Shown here: piece after piece, positions 45,014 to 52,854 of the stretch
Numbering within the stretch: position 1 is the stretch's first letter
Layout of the letters: every line of letters starts with the position of its first letter
Position numbers and translations under genes: made by a program
Origin: Halococcus sediminicola
GTDB lineage: Archaea > Halobacteriota > Halobacteria > Halobacteriales > Halococcaceae
Assembly (NCBI RefSeq): GCF_000755245.1
Contig: NZ_BBMP01000006.1
Coordinates: 186,001 to 250,000 of the forward strand
Direction: 5' to 3'
DNA length: 64,000 nt
Notes under the pieces: model-generated
Database searches by the model: none
What the model was told of the DNA's origin: nothing
Seen by the model: only the letters and a program-made list of their open reading frames with translations

Positions 45014-45248
45014 ATCGGCCGCTGTCGTCGTCACGAACGTCCGATTTTTCGCCGTTCCGACATCCGGGAACGGAGCCCGTAGTGGCTTGCGCTACCACGA
45101 CACATGGATGCGAACCGATAGAAATGAGTACGATGCGGCTGACAGCTACACCTACGAGGGAGCCATCCCGTGATCCGAGCGGCCGAAATCGGCCGTTGTA
45201 TCCGTCACGAGCGGCTCTCGGAGACCACACAATGAGGGATCTACAGCC

Positions 45249-46649
45249 ATGACGACGGCACGGCGCAGCGTATTCATGATTACCGTAGTGCTCGTTTCGG
45301 CACTCGTCGGCGGCATCGCCTTCACAGGATCGGCGGCAGCGCTCAACTCTGATACCGCGGCACCGTACCCGCACTCGCCCGGAACGAACGCGGCCGAGTT
45401 TCCCGTCTCGGTCGTCGCCCAGTCGAGCGACGCCATCACGCAAAACGGCATGAAGTCGATGACGCTCGACTTCGGTGCGAGCAGCGGGTTCGACGGGAGC
45501 GTCGGCAACGTCAGCGCGAGTTCGGCCTCGGTCATCGTCGCCAGCTCGGACGGGCAGCGGACGGTCGATCCCGCGAACGTCTCGACGACGCAGAACGGAC
45601 AGATCACGCTCACCTTCCAGCAGCCGGTGTCGGTCGGTGCCGGCGACCGCATCGTCGCCGACGTCCCGAACGTGACGACACCCTCGGCCGACGGGAGCTA
45701 CACGATCGGCGTCTCGGCGACGACGCCCTCGGGCACGACCGACGGTCCGGTGACCGACGACTACCGGGTCGCGAGCGCGTCGCTTTCGTTCCCGAACCAG
45801 AGCGCCTCGCAGTTCAGCGCGAACCAGTCGGTGAACGTCTCGGGCGTCATTCCGAACGCAGGCTACATCGGCGTGTTCACCGTCGCCGACAACGGCTCGC
45901 GCGGGGAGCTGGTCGGCAGCACCGAGCCCATCATCGCGCTGTACAACCAGCGCAACTACACCGTCAATCTCAACGGGAACGTCGACGAGAGCCAGCAGCT
46001 GATGGCCGTCGCCTACTACGAGACCAGCGGCGATACGCAGTCCGACCGGCTGAACGGCACGTTCGATCCGAACGAGGACGCCGTCGTGACGAACAACGGC
46101 CAGCCGGCGAACACGACCGGCTTCGTCACCACCGTCGACGCCGACGGGCGCGTCGAATCCGGCAGCGAGTACGACCAGGGGGCACGGCTCTACTTCGGAC
46201 AGGGCGAGCCGAGCACGGGCTATCAGCTCCAGACGGTCGAGAACGGCAGCGCCGGCCGCACCGTGACACAGTTCGAGACCGCCGCGAACGGCTCGGCCAC
46301 GCTCGATACCGGCGAACTGGAGCAGGGTCAGTACGTCGTCACGCGCATCGACGACGGCTCGGTGGTCAGCCTCGACAACGACAGCACGACCAGCCCACAG
46401 GACGACAGCATCTACATCACCGGCCAGCAGTTCACCGAGGCGACCGCCACGACCGGCAGTAGCGGCGGTGGCTCGAACGCCTCCGGTGACTCGAACGCGA
46501 GCGCCGGCAACGAAAGCGGCGCTGGCGACAACGGCTCCGGAAACGGCAGCGGTTCGGGCGACAGCAGTTCGTCCGGTCCCGGCTTCGGCATCGCCGTGGC
46601 CGTCGTCGCGCTGCTCGGCGCGGCGCTGCTCGCAACGCGGCGCGAGTAA
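45249..46649 (+). CDS. PGF-CTERM surface protein B (tandem paralogue)
   Basis: A 466-residue homologue of the preceding protein: the same order of signal peptide (VVLVSALVGGIAFTGSAAA), a first beta domain with PYPHSPGTN, a second domain with SQQLMAVAYYETSG and IYITGQQ, an Asn/Gly/Ser-rich spacer and the same PGF-CTERM tail. The first domains have diverged while the 3' ends are nearly identical in DNA. The spacer SGDSSSSGPG resembles that of protein A. The pair probably forms or decorates the cell surface and is a candidate acceptor or anchor for the locus' glycan. Confidence 0.9.
   Translation: MTTARRSVFMITVVLVSALVGGIAFTGSAAALNSDTAAPYPHSPGTNAAEFPVSVVAQSSDAITQNGMKSMTLDFGASSGFDGSVGNVSASSASVIVASSDGQRTVDPANVSTTQNGQITLTFQQPVSVGAGDRIVADVPNVTTPSADGSYTIGVSATTPSGTTDGPVTDDYRVASASLSFPNQSASQFSANQSVNVSGVIPNAGYIGVFTVADNGSRGELVGSTEPIIALYNQRNYTVNLNGNVDESQQLMAVAYYETSGDTQSDRLNGTFDPNEDAVVTNNGQPANTTGFVTTVDADGRVESGSEYDQGARLYFGQGEPSTGYQLQTVENGSAGRTVTQFETAANGSATLDTGELEQGQYVVTRIDDGSVVSLDNDSTTSPQDDSIYITGQQFTEATATTGSSGGGSNASGDSNASAGNESGAGDNGSGNGSGSGDSSSSGPGFGIAVAVVALLGAALLATRRE
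46560..46645 (+). repeat. 86-bp near-perfect copy of 44921-45006
   Basis: The 3' coding ends of the two PGF-CTERM genes are identical over 86 bp except for one T/C difference (GTTGCTC against GCTGCTC). A second similar block is at 44727-44781 and 46375-46429. Such identity between otherwise diverged paralogues points to gene conversion or strong selection on the sorting signal. Confidence 0.9.
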
Positions 46650-46707
46650 TCGACCTGTCGCTTCGATTCCGACGAACGGATTTGTCTCGACCGAGTTCTT
46701 CCATCCG

Positions 46708-47910
46708 ATGACAGCATCGCAACTCCGACCGACGGGACTCACGGGCGAACTACTCGGGAAGACGCTCGGCTACGCCCGCGAGCGCGACTACACCGGCTGG
46801 GACTACGGCGACGGGATGAGCAGCCGGCTGTTGCAGGCGCTGCCCGTCGAGAACAAGTGGGTGAACCTCGCGGTCCAGGAGACCATCAAGCGCGCGCCGG
46901 TCAACGTGCGCCCGCTCTTTCTCGTCGAGCAGCGGCGCAACTACAAGGGCACGGCTCTATTCACGATGGCGAACCTCACGGCCCACAGGCTGGGTCTCGG
47001 CGAGAAGGGCGGCGTCGACTACGAACGGGAGGCGCGCGCCCTCGCCGATTGGCTGATCGCGGAGCGCACGCCGGGCTACGCGGGCTTCTGTGGCGCACAC
47101 CGCCACGAGATCCAGCATCTCGACATCAAGGGCCTGCCCTCCTACCCCGACATGGTCTCGACGTCGTACGCGGTGCGGGCGCTGCTCGCGGCCCACGACG
47201 CCGATCTCGATACTGGCGACGTCGACTACGCCGAGGTCGTGCGCTCGGTCGCCGACTTCATCGACGAGGACCTCGAATACGAGGAGATCGACGAGGGCGC
47301 GCGGATGAAGTACGTCCCGGCGTGGTCGTCGGACCACTATACCCTCAATGCGGTCGCGCTCGGCGGCGTGACGCTGCTCGAACTCGGCGCGCGTTTCGGC
47401 GAACCACACCGCGAGCGCGGCGAGAAACTCCTCGACTACGTGGTCTCGCGCCAGCGGCCGGAGGGCGGGTGGATGTACCGCGACCCGCCCTCGGCGTCGC
47501 ATCTGTCGATGGACAGCCACCACAACGGGTTCGTCATCGAGTCGCTGCTGCGCCATCGCGAACTCACCGGCTCCGACAGGTACTCCGAGGTGCTCGACGA
47601 CGCACTCGCGTTCTATCGGGAGGACCTCTTCGAGGACGACGGCGCGCCCAACTGGGACGAGTCCAACAGATATCCACGGGACATTCACGCGGCCGCACAG
47701 GGCATCATCGTCTTCAGCCGCGCCGGCGAGTTCGCGGCCGCCGAGCGCGTCATCGACTGGGTGCTCGGGACGCTGTACGTCGGCGACGGGAAGTTCCGCT
47801 ACCGGCGCGAGCGGTTCTTCACCAAGCGGGTCACGCTGATGCGGTGGTGCGAGGCGTGGATGGCGTACGCGCTGGCGACCTATCTCGACCAGCGCGCCGC
47901 GAGCGAGTGA
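46708..47910 (+). CDS. Alpha/alpha-toroid protein of a polysaccharide locus (paralogue 1)
   Basis: A 400-residue protein made of repeated helical hairpins, as in six-hairpin glycosidases, epimerases and related toroids. Motifs shared with the paralogue at 51610 are ARERDYTGWDYGDGM near the N terminus, SMDSHHNGFVIESLL in the middle, FYREDLFEDDGAPNWD and YPRDIHAAAQG near 320-335, and RWCEAWMAYALA at the end. The conserved Asp and His residues could be catalytic, but no established family reaction can be given. It follows the second surface-protein gene by 58 nt. Confidence 0.75.
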   Translation: MTASQLRPTGLTGELLGKTLGYARERDYTGWDYGDGMSSRLLQALPVENKWVNLAVQETIKRAPVNVRPLFLVEQRRNYKGTALFTMANLTAHRLGLGEKGGVDYEREARALADWLIAERTPGYAGFCGAHRHEIQHLDIKGLPSYPDMVSTSYAVRALLAAHDADLDTGDVDYAEVVRSVADFIDEDLEYEEIDEGARMKYVPAWSSDHYTLNAVALGGVTLLELGARFGEPHRERGEKLLDYVVSRQRPEGGWMYRDPPSASHLSMDSHHNGFVIESLLRHRELTGSDRYSEVLDDALAFYREDLFEDDGAPNWDESNRYPRDIHAAAQGIIVFSRAGEFAAAERVIDWVLGTLYVGDGKFRYRRERFFTKRVTLMRWCEAWMAYALATYLDQRAASE

Positions 47911-48024
47911 TGCGAGTTTCCCAACCGGTGAGATAGTTTCGTCGCCGCTCACCGCGAACAGCGCCGATCGCTTTCGACAGATTTGATAAGCCTGCTGGCG
48001 AAGGTGGGGTAATGATGCCGCCGC

Positions 48025-48033
48025 TTTATATAC
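48025..48033 (+). promoter_or_regulatory. TATA box of the wecB operon
   Basis: TTTATATAC is the strongest TATA-like sequence in the glycan region and predicts transcription starting near 48055, just ahead of the leader ORF at 48062. It probably drives wecB, wecC, the DUF354 gene and the toroid gene as one transcript. Confidence 0.55.
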
Positions 48034-48061
48034 GGGATCGGTTACACAGAGGGGCGGTGCT

Positions 48062-48136
48062 GTGAGCGACGCCTCGACGACCGACGGTTCGTCGGTCCCG
48101 GAACCCGGCGAGCCGAAACGGAGAGCGAGCCGATGA
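48062..48136 (+). CDS. Possible 24-residue leader peptide coupled to wecB
   Basis: A GTG-initiated ORF reads SDASTTDGSSVPEPGEPKRR and ends in TGA overlapping the wecB ATG as ATGA. It begins about 7 nt after the predicted transcription start. The Ser/Pro/charged composition is not that of an enzyme, so it is either a translated leader coupling to wecB or a chance frame. Confidence 0.35.
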   Translation: MSDASTTDGSSVPEPGEPKRRASR

Positions 48137-49251
48137 CCGACGGGACGACCGTGACCATCGTGCTCGGCACGCGCCCGGAGATCATCAAGCTCGCGCCCGT
48201 CATCGACGCCTGCGAAGAACGAGGGATCGCCTACAGCGTCGTCCACACCGGCCAGCACTACTCCGAGGAGCTGGATACGGTCTTTTTCGACCAGCTCGAA
48301 CTGCCGACGCCCGACCACAACCTCGGCGTCGGCTCCGGTTCCCAGAGCGAGCAGACCGGCGCGATGATCCCCGCCATTGAAGCTGTCCTGCTCGACGAGC
48401 AGCCCGAGCTCGTCCTCGTCCAGGGCGACACGAACTCCGTGCTCGCGGGGGCCATCGCCGCGAGCAAGCTCGAGTGCGAAGTGGGCCACGTCGAGGCCGG
48501 CCTGCGCAGTTTCGACAGAAGCATGCCCGAAGAAGTCAATCGCGTGCTCGCCGATCACGCCGCCGACTACCTCTTCGCGCCGACCGAACAGGCCGCAAAC
48601 TATCTCCACGAGGAGGGTATCCCCGACGAGCGCGTCCATATCACTGGCAACACCATCGTCGACTCGGTGATGGGCTACCGCGACCTCGCGGCCGAGAAGA
48701 GCGCTGTCCTCGACGAACTCGGTCTCGACGCCGGCGAGTTCTGTCTCCTGACTGCCCACCGCGCCGAGAACGTCGACGACCGTGAGCGCTTCGAGAGCCT
48801 GCTCGACGGCGTGGCACGCTTCGCCCGTGAATCGGATCTCGACGTCGTCTATCCGGTCCATCCGCGCGCTGCGGAGCGCCTCGCTGCGTTCGACATCGGG
48901 ATGCCAGCGGAGATCACGCCCATCGACTCGCAGGACTTCCTCGATTTCCTCCGGCTCGAAAGCACGGCCACGCTGGTCCTCACCGACTCCGGGGGTGTCC
49001 AGGAGGAGACCTGCATCCTCGGTACGCCCTGTGTCACCCTTCGGGACAACACCGAGCGGCCCGAGACGGTCGATGTCGGTGCGAACCGCGTCATCGGCAT
49101 CGGTCCCGAGAGCATCGTCGCCGGGGCGCGCGAAGCGCTCGACAGCCCGAACGATTGGGAGAACCCCTTCGGCGACGGGCGGAGCGCCGAGCGGATCCTC
49201 GACATCGCGAATCTCGGGCCGACCACGTCGGTCGAGGAGGTGTGCGGATGA
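48133..49251 (+). CDS. wecB: UDP-N-acetylglucosamine 2-epimerase (non-hydrolysing)
   Basis: A 372-residue GT-B-fold enzyme converting UDP-GlcNAc to UDP-ManNAc. The N terminus has VLGTRPEIIKLAPVI, and the conserved active-site segments HTGQHY, GDTNSVLAG, HVEAGLRS, LTAHRAENVD and TDSGGVQEET are all present in the usual order. It feeds UDP-ManNAc to the dehydrogenase encoded next, whose ATG overlaps its stop by 4 nt. Product of the pair is UDP-ManNAcA, a uronic acid donor for surface polysaccharide. Confidence 0.96.
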   Translation: MTDGTTVTIVLGTRPEIIKLAPVIDACEERGIAYSVVHTGQHYSEELDTVFFDQLELPTPDHNLGVGSGSQSEQTGAMIPAIEAVLLDEQPELVLVQGDTNSVLAGAIAASKLECEVGHVEAGLRSFDRSMPEEVNRVLADHAADYLFAPTEQAANYLHEEGIPDERVHITGNTIVDSVMGYRDLAAEKSAVLDELGLDAGEFCLLTAHRAENVDDRERFESLLDGVARFARESDLDVVYPVHPRAAERLAAFDIGMPAEITPIDSQDFLDFLRLESTATLVLTDSGGVQEETCILGTPCVTLRDNTERPETVDVGANRVIGIGPESIVAGAREALDSPNDWENPFGDGRSAERILDIANLGPTTSVEEVCG

Positions 49252-50519
49252 GTTCGGTCTGTGTTCACGGGCTGGGCTACATCGGTCTACCGACGGCGGC
49301 GATGCTCGCCAACAGTGGCCACGATGTCACCGGCTACGACGTCGATGCGGACCTGCTCGACCGGCTCGACAGCGGCGACGTTCCCGTCGACGAACCGGGT
49401 CTCGGCGAGTTCGTCACCGACGCGCTCGCGGGGAGTCTGTCGGTCTCGGACGAGGTGCCACCCGCCGACTACCACCTCGTCTGTGTGCCGACGCCGCTCG
49501 ACGGCGACCGTGCAGATCTCGCCTTCGTCGAGAGCGCCGCCGAGGCGGTCGCCGAGGTGCTCCGGGCGAACGACACGGTGATCCTCGAGTCCACAGTGCC
49601 GCCGGGGACCACGGTCGAGACGGTCGCACCGATTCTCGAAACCTCGGGGCTGTCGGTCGGCGAGTTCTCGCTCGCGTATTCGCCCGAGACGGTGCTTCCG
49701 GGGAGCGTCATCGCTGAACTGCGCGCGAACGACCGCGCGGTCGGCGGCATCGACGAGCGGTCGGTCGAGCGCGCGGCGGCACTTTATGATTCCTTCGTCG
49801 AGGGCACACTCAGGAAGACGGCGAACCCGACGCTCGCGGAGTTCGTCAAACTCATCCAGAACACCTACCGCGACGTGAACATCGCGCTCGCCAACGAGCT
49901 GGCGATGATCGCCGCCGACTACGACCTCGACTCGCGCGAGGCAATCGCGCTGGCGAACCACCACCCCCGGGTAAACCTCCACCAGCCGGGACCCGGTGTG
50001 GGCGGTCACTGCATCCCCATCGACCCGCTGTTTTTGGGGCAAGACTCCCAAAAAATTGACCTCATCGAGCGCGCCCGCGCGATCAACGACGGGATGGCCG
50101 AGTACGTCACCGACCTGCTGGAGAGCCATCTCGATTCGCTCGCCGACTCCTCGGTAGCGGTCCTCGGCGTCGCCTACAAGGGCAACGTCGCCGACGCGCG
50201 CGAGAGTCCGGGCCTGCGCCTCGCGGAAGTGCTCCAGACCCGGACGCAGGTGGCGGGAGCCACCGGAACGAGCGAGGCGGGCGTCGACGTGCGCCTCACC
50301 GATCCACACGTGGCCGACCAGCGGTTCGCGCTCGCGCCCCTCGACGAGGCGCTTTCGGGGGCGGACGCGATCGTCATCGCCACCGACCACGACGAATACA
50401 CCGAACTGGACCCTGTCGAAATCGCAGCGCAACTCGACGGAGATGTCGTCATCGATGCGAAAGGACTGCTCGACGCCGCCGCGTGGGAGGCGGCCGGACT
50501 GCAGGTCGTCCGGCTATGA
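49248..50519 (+). CDS. wecC: UDP-N-acetyl-D-mannosamine dehydrogenase
   Basis: A 423-residue NAD-dependent four-electron dehydrogenase oxidising UDP-ManNAc to UDP-ManNAcA. The Rossmann motif is HGLGYIGLPTA (7-17), the catalytic lysine region is AEFVKLIQNTYRDVNIA (K201) and the nucleophile is C255 in GVGGHCIPIDP. The C-terminal domain has VLGVAYKGNVADARESP. Family members also oxidise other UDP-HexNAc, so the product is UDP-ManNAcA by context with wecB. It overlaps both neighbours by 4 nt. Confidence 0.95.
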   Translation: MSSVCVHGLGYIGLPTAAMLANSGHDVTGYDVDADLLDRLDSGDVPVDEPGLGEFVTDALAGSLSVSDEVPPADYHLVCVPTPLDGDRADLAFVESAAEAVAEVLRANDTVILESTVPPGTTVETVAPILETSGLSVGEFSLAYSPETVLPGSVIAELRANDRAVGGIDERSVERAAALYDSFVEGTLRKTANPTLAEFVKLIQNTYRDVNIALANELAMIAADYDLDSREAIALANHHPRVNLHQPGPGVGGHCIPIDPLFLGQDSQKIDLIERARAINDGMAEYVTDLLESHLDSLADSSVAVLGVAYKGNVADARESPGLRLAEVLQTRTQVAGATGTSEAGVDVRLTDPHVADQRFALAPLDEALSGADAIVIATDHDEYTELDPVEIAAQLDGDVVIDAKGLLDAAAWEAAGLQVVRL

Positions 50520-51613
50520 GCGGTCACGGGGAGCACGCCGCGAGCACGCCCGCCGCACGAACGCGGCCGGTGCGGGCGTGGATCGACCTCGTGAGTCCGT
50601 CCCACCCCTTCTTTTTCGCGGCACTCGCCAAACGGCTCGACGGGGTTGCGGTGGCGACCACGGTCAGAGAGAAAACCGAGACCGTCTCGCTCGCCCGCGA
50701 GGTGGGGTTCACCCACCGCGTCGTCGGCCGGGATTTCGACAACTCGTTGGTCAGAAAGGTCGGTATTCCGCTCCGAACCGCACAGCTGGCCATCGAGGCG
50801 CCCGACTGCGACGTGTCGCTGTCTTCGCGCAACGCGATGTGCGTGCTTGCCTCCAAGGTTCGAGGGATTCCCTCGATACACTTCACGGACAACGACATCA
50901 CCGCTCACATCGACGGTCTCTGGGTCGAAGAACTGTATAATCGCTTCGAGGCCGCCGCGACCCACAACGTCGTGCCGCGGGCGTTCGCGACCGAGGAACT
51001 CACGCGGTGGGGCGCGGATGCCGATTCGATACACACCTACGACGGCTACAAAGAGGACGTCTACGTCGCCAACTTCGAGCCGGATTCGACCTTTCCCGAC
51101 CAGCTCCCGTTCGCGAGCGGCGAGTACATCGTCGTGCGCCCGGAGGCGCTGACGGCGGCGTACGTCGACGCCGATTCCATCGTACCCGACCTGCTCGCGG
51201 CGGCCACGGAGCGCGACATCGGCGTCGTCTATCTCCCGCGCGGGCGCGGCGACGAAACGCACGCCCACGACTACCCGGAGAGCGCGGTGTACGTTCCGGA
51301 TGGGGCGGTCAACGGGTTGCAACTGGCGTGGCACGCCCGCTGTGTGCTCACCGGTTCGGGAACGATGTCTCGCGAGGCAGCCTGCATGGAGAAGCCCGCG
51401 GTATCGTTCTTCCCGAACACCCTCTTATCGGTCGATCAGGAACTCGTCGCCGACGGGCGCATCTTCCACTCGCGAGATCCCGTGAAGATAATCGAACACA
51501 TCGCCGCGCTCGACGAAAGCGACGTCGCGCCTGACCGTGAGCGCGCGCGTGCGGTGCGCGACGAGGTCGTCGAACTCACGGGTGAACTGATTCGGTTGTG
51601 TGGGGAGCGATGA
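50516..51613 (+). CDS. DUF354 family protein in the wec operon
   Basis: A 365-residue relative of the DUF354 protein at 42221, with RAWIDLVSPSHPFFFAALAK at the N terminus, SIHFTDNDITAH in the middle and LTGSGTMSREAACMEKPAVS in the C-terminal nucleotide-binding half. It overlaps wecC and the downstream toroid gene by 4 nt each, placing it firmly in UDP-ManNAcA metabolism. A sugar-nucleotide-binding transferase or epimerase role is plausible; activity is unknown. Confidence 0.85.
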   Translation: MSGHGEHAASTPAARTRPVRAWIDLVSPSHPFFFAALAKRLDGVAVATTVREKTETVSLAREVGFTHRVVGRDFDNSLVRKVGIPLRTAQLAIEAPDCDVSLSSRNAMCVLASKVRGIPSIHFTDNDITAHIDGLWVEELYNRFEAAATHNVVPRAFATEELTRWGADADSIHTYDGYKEDVYVANFEPDSTFPDQLPFASGEYIVVRPEALTAAYVDADSIVPDLLAAATERDIGVVYLPRGRGDETHAHDYPESAVYVPDGAVNGLQLAWHARCVLTGSGTMSREAACMEKPAVSFFPNTLLSVDQELVADGRIFHSRDPVKIIEHIAALDESDVAPDRERARAVRDEVVELTGELIRLCGER

Positions 51614-52803
51614 GCGACGACAACCCCTTCGCGCCGGCGAACGTGCTGGAGCGCGGCCTGACGTGGGCACGGGAGCGCGGCTACGCCGGCTGGGACCCTT
51701 ACGACGGGTTGAACAGCCCGTACGCGAAACCGTTCAAGAAGCACTGGTTCACCCGGCTCGCGTGGATGCACGCGGTGAACCGCTCGCCGATAGAGCTACG
51801 GGAGATGCTGTCGATCCCCAAACAGCGCAACCCGAAGGGCATCGCGCTGTTCGCGCTCTCGTACCTCTATCGCTACGAGGCGACGGGCAACGAGGAGGAC
51901 CTGGCCGAGGCCGAGCGGTTGCTCGCGTGGCTCCGCGAGCATCCGTCGCCGTCGTTCGACTACCCCTGCTGGGGGTACAACTTCGACTGGCAGAACGCGA
52001 GAAAGTTCTACCTGCCGGCGTACGGCCCGTCGGTGGTCGTGACGGTCTTCTGTGCGCAGGCGTTCGTCCATCACCACCGTCTCACGGGCGACGAGGACTC
52101 CCTCTCCACCGCCGAGGGGGCCTGCGAGTTCATCCGCAACGAGATCAACACCCGCGGGGTCGTGGGCTACGACGCCTACACCTACACCACCGACGACGAG
52201 TTCGTCGTCATCAACGTCAACGCACTCGCCGCGCGATTGTTCGCGCTGGTCGCCGCCGAAAACGGCGACGAGAGTTTGATGAAACGGGCCGACGGTCTCG
52301 TGGAGTTCGTCCTCACCGCACAGGAAGAGAGCGGCGCGTGGCACTACTCGATGCCGGCCGACCGCTCGCACATCAGCCACGACAACTTCCATACGGGGTT
52401 CGTGCTCGAATCACTCAGAGAGTACCTCGATGCGGGCGGCGACGTCCCGGGGACCGAGGCGGCCTATCGGCGCGGCCTCGACTTCTACCGAGAGAACCTC
52501 TTCGAGGACGACGGTGCGCCGAAGCTCGAACACGACCAGACCTACCCTCACGACGCCCACGCCGCCGCTCAGTCGATCCGCACGTTCGTCCGCGATGGGG
52601 GATCCGAAAGCCTCGAAATGGCCGAACAGATCATCGACTGGAGCATCGACGAACTGTTCGATCGAGCGGGCTACTTCTACCGTCGGCGCGGGCGATACGT
52701 CGACGACGAAACCCCCTACATCCGCTGGAGCCAGGCGTGGATGTGCTTCGCGCTCGCCTCGGCGGTGCGCCAGCGTACCGAAAGCGAGCGGAGAGCACGA
52801 TAG
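51610..52803 (+). CDS. Alpha/alpha-toroid protein (paralogue 2) in the wec operon
   Basis: A 397-residue homologue of the protein at 46708, with ARERGYAGWDPYDGLNSP, ISHDNFHTGFVLESLREYL, FYRENLFEDDGAPKLE, YPHDAHAAAQSI and IRWSQAWMCFALASAV in the same order. The conserved Asp, His and Trp residues line the expected central funnel. It is the last of four genes with 4-nt overlaps. Two such proteins, one beside the surface proteins and one with wecBC, suggest two related steps on two glycans. Confidence 0.78.
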   Translation: MSDDNPFAPANVLERGLTWARERGYAGWDPYDGLNSPYAKPFKKHWFTRLAWMHAVNRSPIELREMLSIPKQRNPKGIALFALSYLYRYEATGNEEDLAEAERLLAWLREHPSPSFDYPCWGYNFDWQNARKFYLPAYGPSVVVTVFCAQAFVHHHRLTGDEDSLSTAEGACEFIRNEINTRGVVGYDAYTYTTDDEFVVINVNALAARLFALVAAENGDESLMKRADGLVEFVLTAQEESGAWHYSMPADRSHISHDNFHTGFVLESLREYLDAGGDVPGTEAAYRRGLDFYRENLFEDDGAPKLEHDQTYPHDAHAAAQSIRTFVRDGGSESLEMAEQIIDWSIDELFDRAGYFYRRRGRYVDDETPYIRWSQAWMCFALASAVRQRTESERRAR

Positions 52804-52854
52804 CATCGACGACAACACAAAACCCACATATTCGACGGGCGGGTTTTCAGGACA

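Noticed and set aside
46957-48861. A 634-codon minus-strand open frame
   Set aside because: It is antisense to the toroid and wecB genes and has no recognisable motif.
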